From Halobacillus sp. Marseille-P3879 (GTDB lineage: Bacteria; Bacillota; Bacilli; Bacillales; Halobacillaceae), in the NCBI RefSeq assembly GCF_900240285.1, contig NZ_OESS01000002.1, positions 186,001-250,000 of the forward strand: DNA of 64,000 nt, read 5' to 3'. The position numbers were made by a program, and so were the translations under genes. Of the stretch, positions 1 to 8,153 are shown in pieces. How positions within the stretch are numbered: position 1 is the first letter of the stretch; every line of letters starts with the position of its first letter. The notes under the pieces were generated by a model. That model was given only the letters and a program-made list of their open reading frames with translations, was not told where the DNA came from and did not search any database.

Positions 1-486
1 TGGGAGAAGAAAGTATACCAATTTAGAACTCTCTACAAACCACAAGCAGGAAGTGTTGAAAGACAATGGAGGCAGCTAATTTATTTACACGGTTTTCACT
101 TTACGCTGATCCCAAGCGTCTGCTATATCCCAGTTAAGAGCCAGCTGTTTTGTAGTGAAGCTCCGTATGTCTGGCAGACGCGTTTCTTATTAGAGTATTA
201 TATGCCCAAGGCAATTGGAGAGGTGATTACTTTCCCTCATAAATTTTTAAATTCCTCCGTTAATGATAAAGCGGGAATTTCTCTTTACGAAGAATATTTA
301 TTCCAGTTGAACCACCTGGGCTATGTCAGGCGGTCCGTGAACGGACAATGGGTTAAGAAAAAAGAAATAGTGTTTCATAATCATGTTGAAGAAGCCGTTA
401 AAGAAGACAGAAAAGTACTTATAAGGCTGAAGCACAATAATTTATTGGATCAGCAGGAATTCTATGACCAATCTAGAATTGATTAG
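1..486 (+). CDS. coiA: Competence protein CoiA, C-terminal part (cut by window start)
   Basis: The reading frame is open from base 1 and ends in TAG at 484-486, so only about the last 161 residues are present. The visible part has the aromatic, hydrophobic style of the CoiA C-terminal region (for example GFHFTLIPSVCYIPV and PYVWQTRFLLEYY near the left edge). CoiA is a DNA-transformation accessory protein with a nuclease-like N-terminal domain, which lies outside the window. The call rests on this text plus position: in Bacillus coiA (yjbF) lies immediately upstream of pepF, as here, with a 30-base gap. Internal Met codons such as the one at 202 are not starts because homologous-looking sequence continues upstream of them. 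Confidence 0.8.
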   Translation, partial: WEKKVYQFRTLYKPQAGSVERQWRQLIYLHGFHFTLIPSVCYIPVKSQLFCSEAPYVWQTRFLLEYYMPKAIGEVITFPHKFLNSSVNDKAGISLYEEYLFQLNHLGYVRRSVNGQWVKKKEIVFHNHVEEAVKEDRKVLIRLKHNNLLDQQEFYDQSRID

Positions 487-516
487 TGTGACGAATTACT
501 TTTGAGGAGGATTTAT

Positions 517-2322
517 ATGTCATCGACCAAACAACTACCAAAAAGAGATGAGATACCTAAGGAACGAACATGGGATTTAGAATCGATTTTTGAAACTGAC
601 GAGAAATGGTATAAAGAATTTGAACAAGTTAAAGAATCTCTCCCGGAAATAGAAGAATATAAAGGAAAACTTGGAGAATCTCCGGAAAAGCTTTATAACC
701 TGTTGAAGCTTCAGGACAATATTTCTCACCGAATAGGCCTTTTATATACGTACGCCCATATGAGAAATGACCAGGATACAACAAATTCATATTATCAAGA
801 GTTAAATGCTAAAGCTGAGAGTTTATATACAAAAGTAGCTTCAGCCATGAGTTTTATAACCCCAGAAATATTGGAGCTTCCGGAAGGGACAATTGAGCAG
901 TTTTTAAAAGAAAACGATGATTTAAAATTGTATGAGCATGCGTTAAAAGAAATAACCCGTCGAAAGGATCACGTCCTCAGTGAAAAAGAAGAGCGTTTGC
1001 TGGCAGGGTTTTCCGAAATTGCCTCAAACCCTTCTCAAACCTTTGGAGCTTTAAACAATGCAGACCTCACTTTTCCTTCTATAAAAAATGAAGAAGGAGA
1101 AGAAGTGGACTTAACACATGGGCGTTATGTCGGATTCTTAAAGTCTGAAGACCGGGACGTTCGAAAAAATGCGTTCCAAGCCATGTATGACACCTTTGGG
1201 CAATTTAAAAATACATTTGCTTCTACTTTAAGCGGGAATGTAAAAAAGAATAACTACTTTGCAACTATTAAGCAATACGACCGTGCTCGTGAATCTGCGT
1301 TAGACCGCAATAATATTCCGGAGGCAGTATATGATAACCTAATTGAAGCTGTGAACGAGCGCTTGCCACTTCTGCATCGTTATGTAAACCTTCGCAAAAA
1401 AGTACTGGAGCTTGAGGAACTTCATATGTATGATATGTATACTCCGCTGGTTAAGGATGCCGAAATGAAGGTTTCATATGAAGAGGCTCAGGACCTGGTA
1501 GTCAACGGACTTAAACCTCTTGGGGAAGACTATGTATCCACTTTAAAAGAAGGATTTGCGAACCGCTGGATTGATGTAGAGGAGAATAAAGGGAAGCGGA
1601 GCGGCGCTTATTCATCTGGACACTACGGTACAAACCCTTTTATTCTAATGAACTGGCAGGATGATGTGAATAATTTATTTACCCTGGCCCATGAGCTTGG
1701 TCACTCACTGCACAGTTATTATACACATGCAAATCAGCCTTACCGTTATGGAAACTATTCCATATTTGTTGCGGAGGTAGCTTCTACATGTAATGAAGCA
1801 TTGCTTAATGATTACATGCTTAAAAAGACTAATGATAAGAAAGAAAAGCTCTATTTATTGAATAACTTTCTGGAAGGGTTTAGAGGGACAGTTTTCCGTC
1901 AAACTATGTTTGCAGAATTCGAGCATGAAATTCATATTCAGGCACAAGAAGGAGAGGCGCTGACCGCCGATAAACTGACTCAGATTTATTATGACCTGAA
2001 TAAGAAGTACTTTGGTGATGAGATTGTTATTGATGATGAAATCGGATTGGAATGGGCTCGAATCCCCCACTTTTATATGGGTTATTATGTATATCAATAC
2101 TCTACTGGATATGCAGCAGCTACTACACTTGCTGAACAAATTCTTTCTGAAGGAGAGCCTGCAGTAGAGCGCTATATGAATTTCTTGAAGGCAGGAAGCA
2201 GTGATTACCCTATTGAAGTTCTTAAACAGGCAGGGGTAGATATGACTTCGAAAGACCCGGTTTATGAGGCTTTGGATGTTTTTGAGCAAAAACTTACCGA
2301 GATGGAAGAGCTTCTCAAGTAA
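517..2322 (+). CDS. pepF: Oligoendopeptidase F (M3B zinc metallopeptidase)
   Basis: Cytoplasmic zinc endopeptidase that cleaves short oligopeptides; 601 residues, the normal length for PepF. The zinc site is plain: HELGHSLH with His392, Glu393 and His396, and a third ligand candidate Glu420 in FVAEVAS. The N-terminal half (about 1-200) is the helical M3B N domain and the rest is the peptidase fold. The ATG at 517 is preferred over the upstream TTG at 502 because GAGGAGG at 504-510 is correctly spaced for it. The gene follows coiA in the same direction, as in B. subtilis yjbF-yjbG, and is followed by a strong terminator. Confidence 0.95.
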   Translation: MSSTKQLPKRDEIPKERTWDLESIFETDEKWYKEFEQVKESLPEIEEYKGKLGESPEKLYNLLKLQDNISHRIGLLYTYAHMRNDQDTTNSYYQELNAKAESLYTKVASAMSFITPEILELPEGTIEQFLKENDDLKLYEHALKEITRRKDHVLSEKEERLLAGFSEIASNPSQTFGALNNADLTFPSIKNEEGEEVDLTHGRYVGFLKSEDRDVRKNAFQAMYDTFGQFKNTFASTLSGNVKKNNYFATIKQYDRARESALDRNNIPEAVYDNLIEAVNERLPLLHRYVNLRKKVLELEELHMYDMYTPLVKDAEMKVSYEEAQDLVVNGLKPLGEDYVSTLKEGFANRWIDVEENKGKRSGAYSSGHYGTNPFILMNWQDDVNNLFTLAHELGHSLHSYYTHANQPYRYGNYSIFVAEVASTCNEALLNDYMLKKTNDKKEKLYLLNNFLEGFRGTVFRQTMFAEFEHEIHIQAQEGEALTADKLTQIYYDLNKKYFGDEIVIDDEIGLEWARIPHFYMGYYVYQYSTGYAAATTLAEQILSEGEPAVERYMNFLKAGSSDYPIEVLKQAGVDMTSKDPVYEALDVFEQKLTEMEELLK

Positions 2323-2447
2323 CTTGATGTCTTATGAAACGTGACGATACGGCATTAAAGCCACTTTAGTTTGATGGGGGCACAGCTCTTTCTGTATAGT
2401 TTTTCTACTGTCAAAGTTTCAACAGGTAGAAAAGAATCAATAATAAA

Positions 2448-2491
2448 AAAGTTCTGCGGATTCGTCAGGAAAAACCGCGGAACTTTTTTTT
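2448..2491 (+). terminator. Intrinsic terminator after pepF
   Basis: A 12-bp stem (2448-2459 with 2475-2486, one G-T pair, GC-rich foot) is followed directly by a run of eight T. It lies about 125 bases after the pepF stop. Confidence 0.85.
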
Positions 2492-2769
2492 GTAAAATAG
2501 AAGGTGCAGAAGAATAAAGAAGGAAATGAACAGCAGAGGGGTGGTAATATACAAAGGATAAAGGTGCATTAATGCAAATAGATGAAACATACAGATTACG
2601 AGAAAGGCAATAATATATATGATTAAAAACCAAATTTTCATGGATAACGTCCCCTTTCAACTGTAATCATATTCATTTTATTCAAAGAGGACGAGAATAT
2701 GAACGTAAAAGCTTCTGGGAGAACCTATTATACTCGCTAAAAATCGGCCAGTGTACCAGGTAAGTTCTC
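2492..2769. other. Intergenic stretch without a convincing gene
   Basis: Between the pepF terminator and the spxH terminator. Only very short ORFs of 11-15 codons are present on the plus strand (for example ATG at 2573 and 2620), with A/G-rich tracts before them but no recognisable product. I see no hairpin with a T-run or a known RNA here. Confidence 0.5.
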
Positions 2770-2815
2770 TCAAAAAAAATAAAGAACCATGGCAGCTGAA
2801 TGACTCCATGGTTCT
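2770..2815 (-). terminator. Intrinsic terminator after spxH
   Basis: Read on the minus strand, an 11-bp perfect stem (2805-2815 with 2782-2792) is followed by a T-rich tract (plus-strand A-run 2772-2783). It begins 3 bases after the spxH stop codon. Confidence 0.88.
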
Positions 2816-2817
2816 TA

Positions 2818-3708
2818 TTATTTCGTTTCAATATATTCCCAGAATGCCCCTTGTTTAACAGGGATTTCACGAGCTTTTTGTTTTAATACAAGCTTTTTCA
2901 TTTCTTTTTTTGCCTGCTGTTCCGTCCAGTCATAGACTACGGCAATTTCTTTATTAGCTACGAAGCGGTAATGGTGAAGAAAATCTTCAAGGTCTGGCTT
3001 TCGAGCCGGCTTGGGATCTTTTTGCAGCATTTCTTTTAAAACCTTGACATAAACATCATAAGAATAAATACCGGTAATTTTCAAGCCCGCTTCTTCATCA
3101 GATTCGTTAAATACGACCATAGATGGGGAAGAATCCACTTCCATTTCCCGCGTTAACTTAATATCACATTGCAACGCTTTTCGTGCGGATTCAGAGTGCA
3201 GGTCCTTTTCAAATTCGCGTACATCCAGTCGGCTCTTCTTCGCACATTCCAGCAATACATCTTCATCCGAGATATTTTTCTTCTCTAAAAAGACATATTC
3301 CTGGACTTTGCGAAGAAACCTCATGCCCGCTTTCTTCCCCTGCAATTCTGCAGCTTTTACAGCGAGTGCTGTGACTAAAGGGGAGAAGACTGGGTTTTCC
3401 AGCCAGACATCTCCATCGCAGCACATCCCTGTCCGTGAGCCTGTAGTATCCCACATCTTCTTTAATTTCTCAGGATGTTCGGAATCACAGTTTTGCAATG
3501 AGGCTAAATTTCCACTGATGATCGGCCGGATCGTGAAGAATCGTCCATATTCAATTGTAAGTTTTTTTAAGATCGGTTCGAGTGACCAGCATTCTGGACA
3601 AAGTGGATCTACAAAAACATACATTTCGATAGGTTTCTTTAATAAATCAAAAAAGCCTGTGGAGGTTCCTTCCTGCTCGCTTGAGCCGTTTAAGCTTTTC
3701 CAACTCAC
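2818..3708 (-). CDS. spxH: SpxH (YjbH), adaptor for ClpXP degradation of Spx
   Basis: 296-residue DsbA/thioredoxin-fold protein. In Bacillus and Staphylococcus this family binds the redox regulator Spx and delivers it to ClpXP, and is itself inactivated by disulfide stress. The sequence shows the N-terminal CPEC active-site-like motif in VDPLCPECW (about residues 33-41). The GTG at 3708 is chosen as start: AGGAG lies 7 bases upstream, and it overlaps the yjbI stop by 4 bases (GTGA), a typical coupled arrangement. It is the last gene of the minus-strand set yjbK-yjbI-spxH. Family length is about 300, so the protein is complete. Confidence 0.92.
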   Translation of the reverse strand: MSWKSLNGSSEQEGTSTGFFDLLKKPIEMYVFVDPLCPECWSLEPILKKLTIEYGRFFTIRPIISGNLASLQNCDSEHPEKLKKMWDTTGSRTGMCCDGDVWLENPVFSPLVTALAVKAAELQGKKAGMRFLRKVQEYVFLEKKNISDEDVLLECAKKSRLDVREFEKDLHSESARKALQCDIKLTREMEVDSSPSMVVFNESDEEAGLKITGIYSYDVYVKVLKEMLQKDPKPARKPDLEDFLHHYRFVANKEIAVVYDWTEQQAKKEMKKLVLKQKAREIPVKQGAFWEYIETK

Positions 3709-4106
3709 ATCGATTCTCCTTTCTCGTTTTCTGGTGTGTTCATCATGTGGTTTGCAGTCATCGTTAAACGATCAAGCATAGCTGTACGATATGGCTCTTC
3801 AATTACAGCATCTGTCAGCGCCTGGTCCATACAAGAAAGCCAGGCATCCCGGCGAGCAGGTGTGATCGTAAATGGAAGGTGACGCGCTCGAAGCATCGGA
3901 TGTCCGTGTTCTTGAATATACAGCGGGGGACCGCCAAAGAACTGAGTTAGAAACTGCTTTTGTTTCCGTCTTGTTTCTCTCAGATCATCTGGAAAAATAG
4001 GAATGAGTTCTGGATGCTGACTGACGTACTTATAAAAATGATCAACAAGTGTGTGTAACTTCTCTTCTCCAATAGCTTCATAAATAGTGCCTGGTGTAGG
4101 TTGCAT
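3705..4106 (-). CDS. yjbI: Truncated haemoglobin, group II (YjbI)
   Basis: 133-residue 2/2 haemoglobin fold. Text typical of Bacillus YjbI is visible: YEAIGEE at the start, FYKYVSQHPEL, KQKQFLTQFFGGPPLY and HGHPMLRARHLPF, with the proximal-His candidate in the HGHPMLRARH segment. The ATG at 4106 is chosen because GGAAGGG sits 7 bases upstream and the predicted N-terminus then matches family length; longer in-frame starts to 4160 would add 18 residues without a ribosome site. Family members bind O2 and can be peroxidase-like; a link to thiol stress is suggested by co-transcription with spxH, with which the 3' end overlaps by 4 bases. Confidence 0.9.
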   Translation of the reverse strand: MQPTPGTIYEAIGEEKLHTLVDHFYKYVSQHPELIPIFPDDLRETRRKQKQFLTQFFGGPPLYIQEHGHPMLRARHLPFTITPARRDAWLSCMDQALTDAVIEEPYRTAMLDRLTMTANHMMNTPENEKGESM

Positions 4107-4160
4107 AAAATCCCTTCCTGTCTGTTTATTTATTTTAGCAACGGTCAACTTAAACGGCAA

Positions 4161-4742
4161 CTAATCTGATTGAGGCTTGGCGTTGTAGAACCTCTTGATC
4201 TTATTATCAGTTTTTCTCTCAGGAATATGATATTCCTTGAGCAATTCACGAAAAACTTTTAATCCTGTTTCCTTTGAACCTGCTTCTAGCTCCAGTTCAT
4301 AATCACTTTTTTCAAAATAGAAGCTGTGATCAAGAACAACAGTTGTATTTTTATAATTCCGTTCTTTTCGTCTTGTCATCAGTGAGCCCATATAGGAGAG
4401 CTCATCTAATGATATGCCGAGTTCTCGAAGCTGTCGTTGGACATAGGGGGCGGATACAGGACGATTAATCATCCACTGATTGACATCTTCCTGGTTTAGG
4501 ACATCATGAGTTTCAAGCAGACCGTCAGGGTGAGGCTGTTTTAATGTTAAAGTCCATGAATCTTTTTTCCTGCGAATACGCAGAGCTGCTCCCAGCTGCC
4601 TCAATTTAAAGTCATCTGTTTCAAAATAATAGTTGGTTTGTTCTATCAGTTCAACTGAGTCAAACGATAAATCGTTATACAAATTCAAGTATTCTTCTTC
4701 AGTTAACAGATTTTTAAATTCAATTTCAATTTCCTGGGTCAT
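4161..4742 (-). CDS. yjbK: CYTH-domain triphosphatase-like protein (YjbK)
   Basis: 193 residues with the CYTH (triphosphate tunnel metalloenzyme) signature ExExK near the N-terminus (EIEIEFK) and alternating charged beta strands (LRIRRKKDSWTLTLK, LELEAGSKE) expected for the tunnel. Such proteins hydrolyse triphosphates or polyphosphate; the physiological substrate of Bacillus YjbK is not settled. It stands first in the minus-strand set with yjbI and spxH, and divergent from the alarmone synthetase yjbM, an arrangement kept in Bacillus. The ATG at 4742 has GAGGTGA upstream. Confidence 0.85.
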   Translation of the reverse strand: MTQEIEIEFKNLLTEEEYLNLYNDLSFDSVELIEQTNYYFETDDFKLRQLGAALRIRRKKDSWTLTLKQPHPDGLLETHDVLNQEDVNQWMINRPVSAPYVQRQLRELGISLDELSYMGSLMTRRKERNYKNTTVVLDHSFYFEKSDYELELEAGSKETGLKVFRELLKEYHIPERKTDNKIKRFYNAKPQSD

Positions 4743-4916
4743 TAGTACTTCACCTCTTATTATTAATTATGATTTATAAGCAGCTCAAATTGCAAAGATT
4801 AACCATTCCTGACTTGTTTAATTCTAGTTTAACTGGTAATTATGATACAATATTATTGAGCAAAAAAGCTTAAGGATGCAATACTGCAGGATACATAAAG
4901 GTGGTGCTCAGCTAGG

Positions 4917-5549
4917 ATGAATTGGGAGATATTTATAGCACCCTACGCTCAAGTAGTGGAAGAGTTAAAGGTTAAATTAAAGGGTATGAGGCAACAATTT
5001 GAATATGAGCGTGATCAATCCCCGATAGAATTTGTGACCGGTCGGGTAAAGCCAAAATCAAGTATAATTGAAAAGGCTAGGAGAAAGGGTATAAACCCAG
5101 AAAATATTGAGGAAGAATTACAGGATATTGCCGGCCTCCGTGTCGTTTGTCAATTTGTAGATGACATTTATGCTGTTGTCGATATGCTGAAGCAGCGGCA
5201 TGATTTTGAGATCGTTGAAGAAAAAGACTATATTTCGCAGAAAAAAGACAGCGGATACAGATCGTTTCACGTTATTATCAGGTATCCAGTTGAAACAATC
5301 CATGGAGAAAAAATGGTGCTAGCAGAAATTCAGATTCGTACACTTGCGATGAATTTCTGGGCTACAAATGAGCACTCATTAAACTATAAGTATGCGGGGC
5401 AGATCCCGGTGGAAATAAAATCAAGATTAAAACGAGCAGCTGAGGCTGCCTTCCAGTTAGATGAAGAAATGTCGAAGATAAAAAACGAAATCCAGGAAGC
5501 TCAAAAAATATTTAATGAAAAACAAGTGAAAAAGCCAGAAAGGAGCTGA
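4917..5549 (+). CDS. yjbM: Small alarmone synthetase, GTP pyrophosphokinase (YjbM/SasB, RelQ type)
   Basis: 210-residue single-domain (p)ppGpp synthetase: transfers pyrophosphate from ATP to GDP/GTP. RelA/SpoT synthase motifs are visible: [16 protein letters not shown] (about 69-84), [12 protein letters not shown] (about 106-117) and [17 protein letters not shown] (about 137-153). There is no hydrolase, TGS or ACT domain, which defines the SAS class; length matches B. subtilis SasB (about 211). The C-terminal helix is charged ([14 protein letters not shown]). ATG at 4917 has a weak AAAGGTGG 12 bases upstream. It heads the plus-strand group with nadK 4 bases downstream. Confidence 0.93.
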   Translation: MNWEIFIAPYAQVVEELKVKLKGMRQQFEYERDQSPIEFVTGRVKPKSSIIEKARRKGINPENIEEELQDIAGLRVVCQFVDDIYAVVDMLKQRHDFEIVEEKDYISQKKDSGYRSFHVIIRYPVETIHGEKMVLAEIQIRTLAMNFWATNEHSLNYKYAGQIPVEIKSRLKRAAEAAFQLDEEMSKIKNEIQEAQKIFNEKQVKKPERS

Positions 5550-5553
5550 CAGC

Positions 5554-6360
5554 ATGAAGTTCTCTATCCTGTCCAAAGGTGATAAAAAATCCAATGAGAT
5601 TCGTACAAAAATTAAAAATTATTTAACAGAATTTAAACTCGAATACGATGAAGAAGAGCCGGACTTAGCCATTTCTGTAGGAGGGGACGGTACTCTGCTA
5701 GAGGCTTTTCATACGTACGTCGAACGTTTGGATAAAACAGCTTTTATCGGCGTGCATACCGGTCATTTAGGCTTTTATGCGGATTGGACACCAGATGAAT
5801 TAGAAAAATTAATCATTGAAATAGCGCGTACACCTTTTCAAGTAGTGGAATATCCGCTTCTGGAGGTAACAATACGGCCTAACGGTGGTGGAGGAGAGGA
5901 TCGGCATCTTGCTTTAAACGAATGTGCCATTAAAACCGCAGAAGGATCTGTCGTGCTTGATATAGAAATAAAGGGAGATCATTTTGAGACGTTTAGAGGT
6001 GATGGACTGTGTATTTCCACGCCTTCCGGAAGTACCGCATACAACAAAGCTTTAGGCGGGGCAATATTGCACCCTTCGTTAGAGGCTATTCAAATTACAG
6101 AAATGGCTTCTATCAACAACCGTGTTTTCCGTACCATTGGCTCACCGCTTATATTGCCAGGCCATCATACGTGCTTATTAAAGCCTAAAAATGATAAAAG
6201 CTTCTTATTCATGATTGACCACATTACTAAAACGTATAAAGATGTAAAATCCATTCAATGCCGGGTGGCGAAAGAACGGGTGCGTTTTGCGAGGTTCCGT
6301 CCATTCCCGTTCTGGAGCCGAGTGCATGATTCCTTTGTATCAGATGACCACTCCATGTAA
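5554..6360 (+). CDS. nadK: NAD kinase
   Basis: 268-residue ATP-NAD kinase making NADP+. The [11 protein letters not shown] motif (about residues 43-53) and the NE/D-type segment [10 protein letters not shown] (about 124-133) with [12 protein letters not shown] (about 161-172) are the family hallmarks. Length and context match B. subtilis PpnK (YjbN). It follows yjbM by 4 bases with AGGAGC as ribosome site, and its 3' end overlaps the following pseudouridine synthase, so the three are probably one transcript. Confidence 0.95.
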   Translation: MKFSILSKGDKKSNEIRTKIKNYLTEFKLEYDEEEPDLAISVGGDGTLLEAFHTYVERLDKTAFIGVHTGHLGFYADWTPDELEKLIIEIARTPFQVVEYPLLEVTIRPNGGGGEDRHLALNECAIKTAEGSVVLDIEIKGDHFETFRGDGLCISTPSGSTAYNKALGGAILHPSLEAIQITEMASINNRVFRTIGSPLILPGHHTCLLKPKNDKSFLFMIDHITKTYKDVKSIQCRVAKERVRFARFRPFPFWSRVHDSFVSDDHSM

Positions 6361-7234
6361 GAGGTTGGTCAAAACATGGAAAGCAGAAGAAGCTATAGGG
6401 TTAAAAGATTTCTTGCGAAAGAGAGCTGGTTTTTCTGCTGTTCTTTACAAGCATGTAAAAGCTGAAGGTGAATTTGAGGTGAACGGAGTTAAAGTACCTC
6501 ATTGGACTACACTGCAGGCCGGTGACGAGCTTAGGATTGTTTTTCCAGAGGAAAAGAGGGGGGCTGTGCTGGAAGGAGAGGACATTCCCTTACAGATTAT
6601 TTATGAAGATGACGACATACTCGTACTTCATAAACCTTCGGGGATCGAAGTGTCCCCGCGGCCTAACCACCCCAAAGGGAGTATAGCTCAAGGATTGGTT
6701 CATCATTATAATCAGCAAGGTCTGCCCTACACAGTGCATATTGTCACACGTCTGGATCGATACACTTCCGGTTTAATGCTCGTGGCCAAGCATAAATACA
6801 GTCATTCTCTTCTTACAACCAGACGGGATGAGGTAGAACGGAAATATACCGCGTTAGTCGAAGGAAAATTTCGAGGAAAAAAAGAGAAATCGGGGAAGGT
6901 TGAAGCTCCCATCAGGCGTAAGCCTGGGTCTATTATTGAGCGCGAAGTGCACCCAGAAGGAAAGCAGGCAGTTACTAAATATCGATTGATTAAAAGAGGA
7001 AAGCATTACTCATGGTTAGAATGTGATCTGCTTACGGGGCGTACCCATCAAATTCGTGTGCACTTATCCTCCATTGGTCTGCCCCTGGCAGGTGACACTC
7101 TTTATGGAGGAAAGCACAGGGTTCCATTTGATTACCAGGCATTACACTGTCACGAGTTAGTCCTAAGACATCCATGGAGCAGGAAATGGATGTATTTTTC
7201 CTCCGACCCACCGCAACAGTGGAATAAATACTAA
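6344..7234 (+). CDS. yjbO: RluA/RluD-family pseudouridine synthase (YjbO)
   Basis: About 296 residues. N-terminal S4-like/linker part (to about 75) and a catalytic domain with [23 protein letters not shown] (catalytic Asp within RLD) and [11 protein letters not shown], all standard for the RluA family, which isomerises uridine in rRNA or tRNA; the target is not known for this subgroup. Most RluA members have His before RLD; here it is Thr, as the only deviation seen. Start is uncertain: ATG 6344 (inside the nadK end) or TTG 6365; neither has a strong ribosome site, suggesting coupling to nadK. A strong terminator follows. Confidence 0.88.
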   Translation: MTTPCKRLVKTWKAEEAIGLKDFLRKRAGFSAVLYKHVKAEGEFEVNGVKVPHWTTLQAGDELRIVFPEEKRGAVLEGEDIPLQIIYEDDDILVLHKPSGIEVSPRPNHPKGSIAQGLVHHYNQQGLPYTVHIVTRLDRYTSGLMLVAKHKYSHSLLTTRRDEVERKYTALVEGKFRGKKEKSGKVEAPIRRKPGSIIEREVHPEGKQAVTKYRLIKRGKHYSWLECDLLTGRTHQIRVHLSSIGLPLAGDTLYGGKHRVPFDYQALHCHELVLRHPWSRKWMYFSSDPPQQWNKY

Positions 7235-7271
7235 AACAGAACCATTTTATAAAAAACGGTTCTGTTTTTTT
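7233..7271 (+). terminator. Intrinsic terminator after yjbO
   Basis: Perfect 11-bp stem (7233-7243 with 7258-7268) followed by a run of T that continues as a T/C tract. The tract forms one copy of a 25-base inverted duplication (see repeat at 7265-7289). Confidence 0.88.
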
Positions 7272-7289
7272 CTTTTTTCTCTGGGTACC
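7265..7289 (+). repeat. Left copy of a 25-base inverted duplication flanking prpE
   Basis: The T7-C-T6-CTCTGGGTACC tract here is the exact reverse complement of 8092-8116 over 25 bases. Both copies start in the T-tract of a terminator whose transcript points towards prpE, and both end in GGTACC. Confidence 0.85.
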
Positions 7290-7309
7290 AGGCACACGAC
7301 CTGGTACCC
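7283..7309. repeat. Perfect 10-bp palindrome with GGTACC core
   Basis: GGGTACCAGG at 7283-7292 and CCTGGTACCC at 7300-7309 flank a 7-base loop. It sits just after the yjbO terminator and 2 bases from the prpE stop, so it could act as the prpE 3' end structure or be a small mobile palindrome. Confidence 0.8.
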
Positions 7310-7311
7310 AT

Positions 7312-8052
7312 TTAATGATACTTGAATTTTTCTTTTACTAATGGCATGGAAGAGGGGACGCTGACAGTGGTTTCTTCCGGTAATCGGAACGCGGTTAATT
7401 GGTTTCCGAAAACACATCCTGTGTCGATGTTTACTGTTTTATTCACAAATCTTGGTTCATATACAGGGGTATGGCCATAAATAATCCAGGTATCTCCATT
7501 ATAATGCTGGGCCCAGTCTCTTCTTTCAGGGCGACCATCCGGGAGTGTATTACCGGTGATATCTCCGTACAATACGAAGGTTTTTACACGTTTATTTTTC
7601 TGCCCAATATCCTCTCCTCTAATGCCTGCATGGGCGATCACGGCATTAACCTCAGGAACATGGTAGTAAAGAGGGGAGGAATCGACAAGTTCAATAAATT
7701 CCTCTCTCACAGTAGCTTGTTCTGAAGTCGAAAGCTGCATAAGTTCTGCTACTGTCGTTTCTAACCCGTGCTGCTGCTTTACTGGGTTACCTTTAAAATA
7801 GCGGTATAGCTTGTCACAATGATTCCCGGGTACATACTTCGCTATACCCTCTTTAACAACCAAATTATAAACAAAGCGAAGAGTTTTAATAGAATGCGGG
7901 CCACGATCAGTTAGATCACCAACAAATACGGGGATTCGATCGGCGGGGTGGCGAGGGATGCCATTTCCCCAATCATAACCAAGTTCGATAAACAACTGCT
8001 TCAATTCATCAAAGCAGCCATGCACATCCCCAATCACATCAATTTTCATCAT
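7312..8052 (-). CDS. prpE: PrpE, bis(5'-nucleosyl)-tetraphosphatase (PPP-family phosphoesterase)
   Basis: 246 residues. Metallophosphoesterase signatures in order: GDVHGC (about 8-13), GDLTDRGP (about 45-52), GNHC (about 76-79), with later His residues in AHAG and YGHTP. The product hydrolyses Ap4A asymmetrically and, in Bacillus, has been linked to spore germination. Strong similarity in style to B. subtilis PrpE (same length and the VKTFVLYGDITGNT-like segment) and the yjbO-prpE order support the name. Start ATG 8052 with AAGGAGG upstream; the next codon is also ATG. The gene alone lies between the two inverted 25-base repeats. Confidence 0.93.
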   Translation of the reverse strand: MMKIDVIGDVHGCFDELKQLFIELGYDWGNGIPRHPADRIPVFVGDLTDRGPHSIKTLRFVYNLVVKEGIAKYVPGNHCDKLYRYFKGNPVKQQHGLETTVAELMQLSTSEQATVREEFIELVDSSPLYYHVPEVNAVIAHAGIRGEDIGQKNKRVKTFVLYGDITGNTLPDGRPERRDWAQHYNGDTWIIYGHTPVYEPRFVNKTVNIDTGCVFGNQLTAFRLPEETTVSVPSSMPLVKEKFKYH

Positions 8053-8091
8053 AACTGCCTCCTTCGTTAATTGTACCTATCAGCTGTACCC

Positions 8092-8116
8092 GGTACCCAG
8101 AGAAAAAAGAAAAAAA
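8092..8116 (-). repeat. Right copy of the 25-base inverted duplication flanking prpE
   Basis: Identical over 25 bases to the reverse complement of 7265-7289. On the minus strand it is the T-tract and tail of the terminator after the rodA-like gene. Confidence 0.85.
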
Positions 8117-8138
8117 GGGGAAGCTGGTTTAAGCTTCC
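8103..8138 (-). terminator. Intrinsic terminator after the rodA-like gene
   Basis: On the minus strand, GGGAAGCT (8138-8131) pairs with AGCTTCCC (8125-8118), followed by C and a T7-C-T6 tract. It lies 16 bases after the stop codon at 8154. Confidence 0.88.
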
Positions 8139-8153
8139 CTGTGTTTGTATCTT

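Noticed and set aside
2573-2668. Two tiny plus-strand ORFs of 13 and 15 codons after the pepF terminator
   Set aside because: Too short, no consistent ribosome site, and no recognisable product.
6287-6343. Longer N-terminus of the pseudouridine synthase
   Set aside because: The extra residues are encoded by nadK in another frame and do not resemble the family start.
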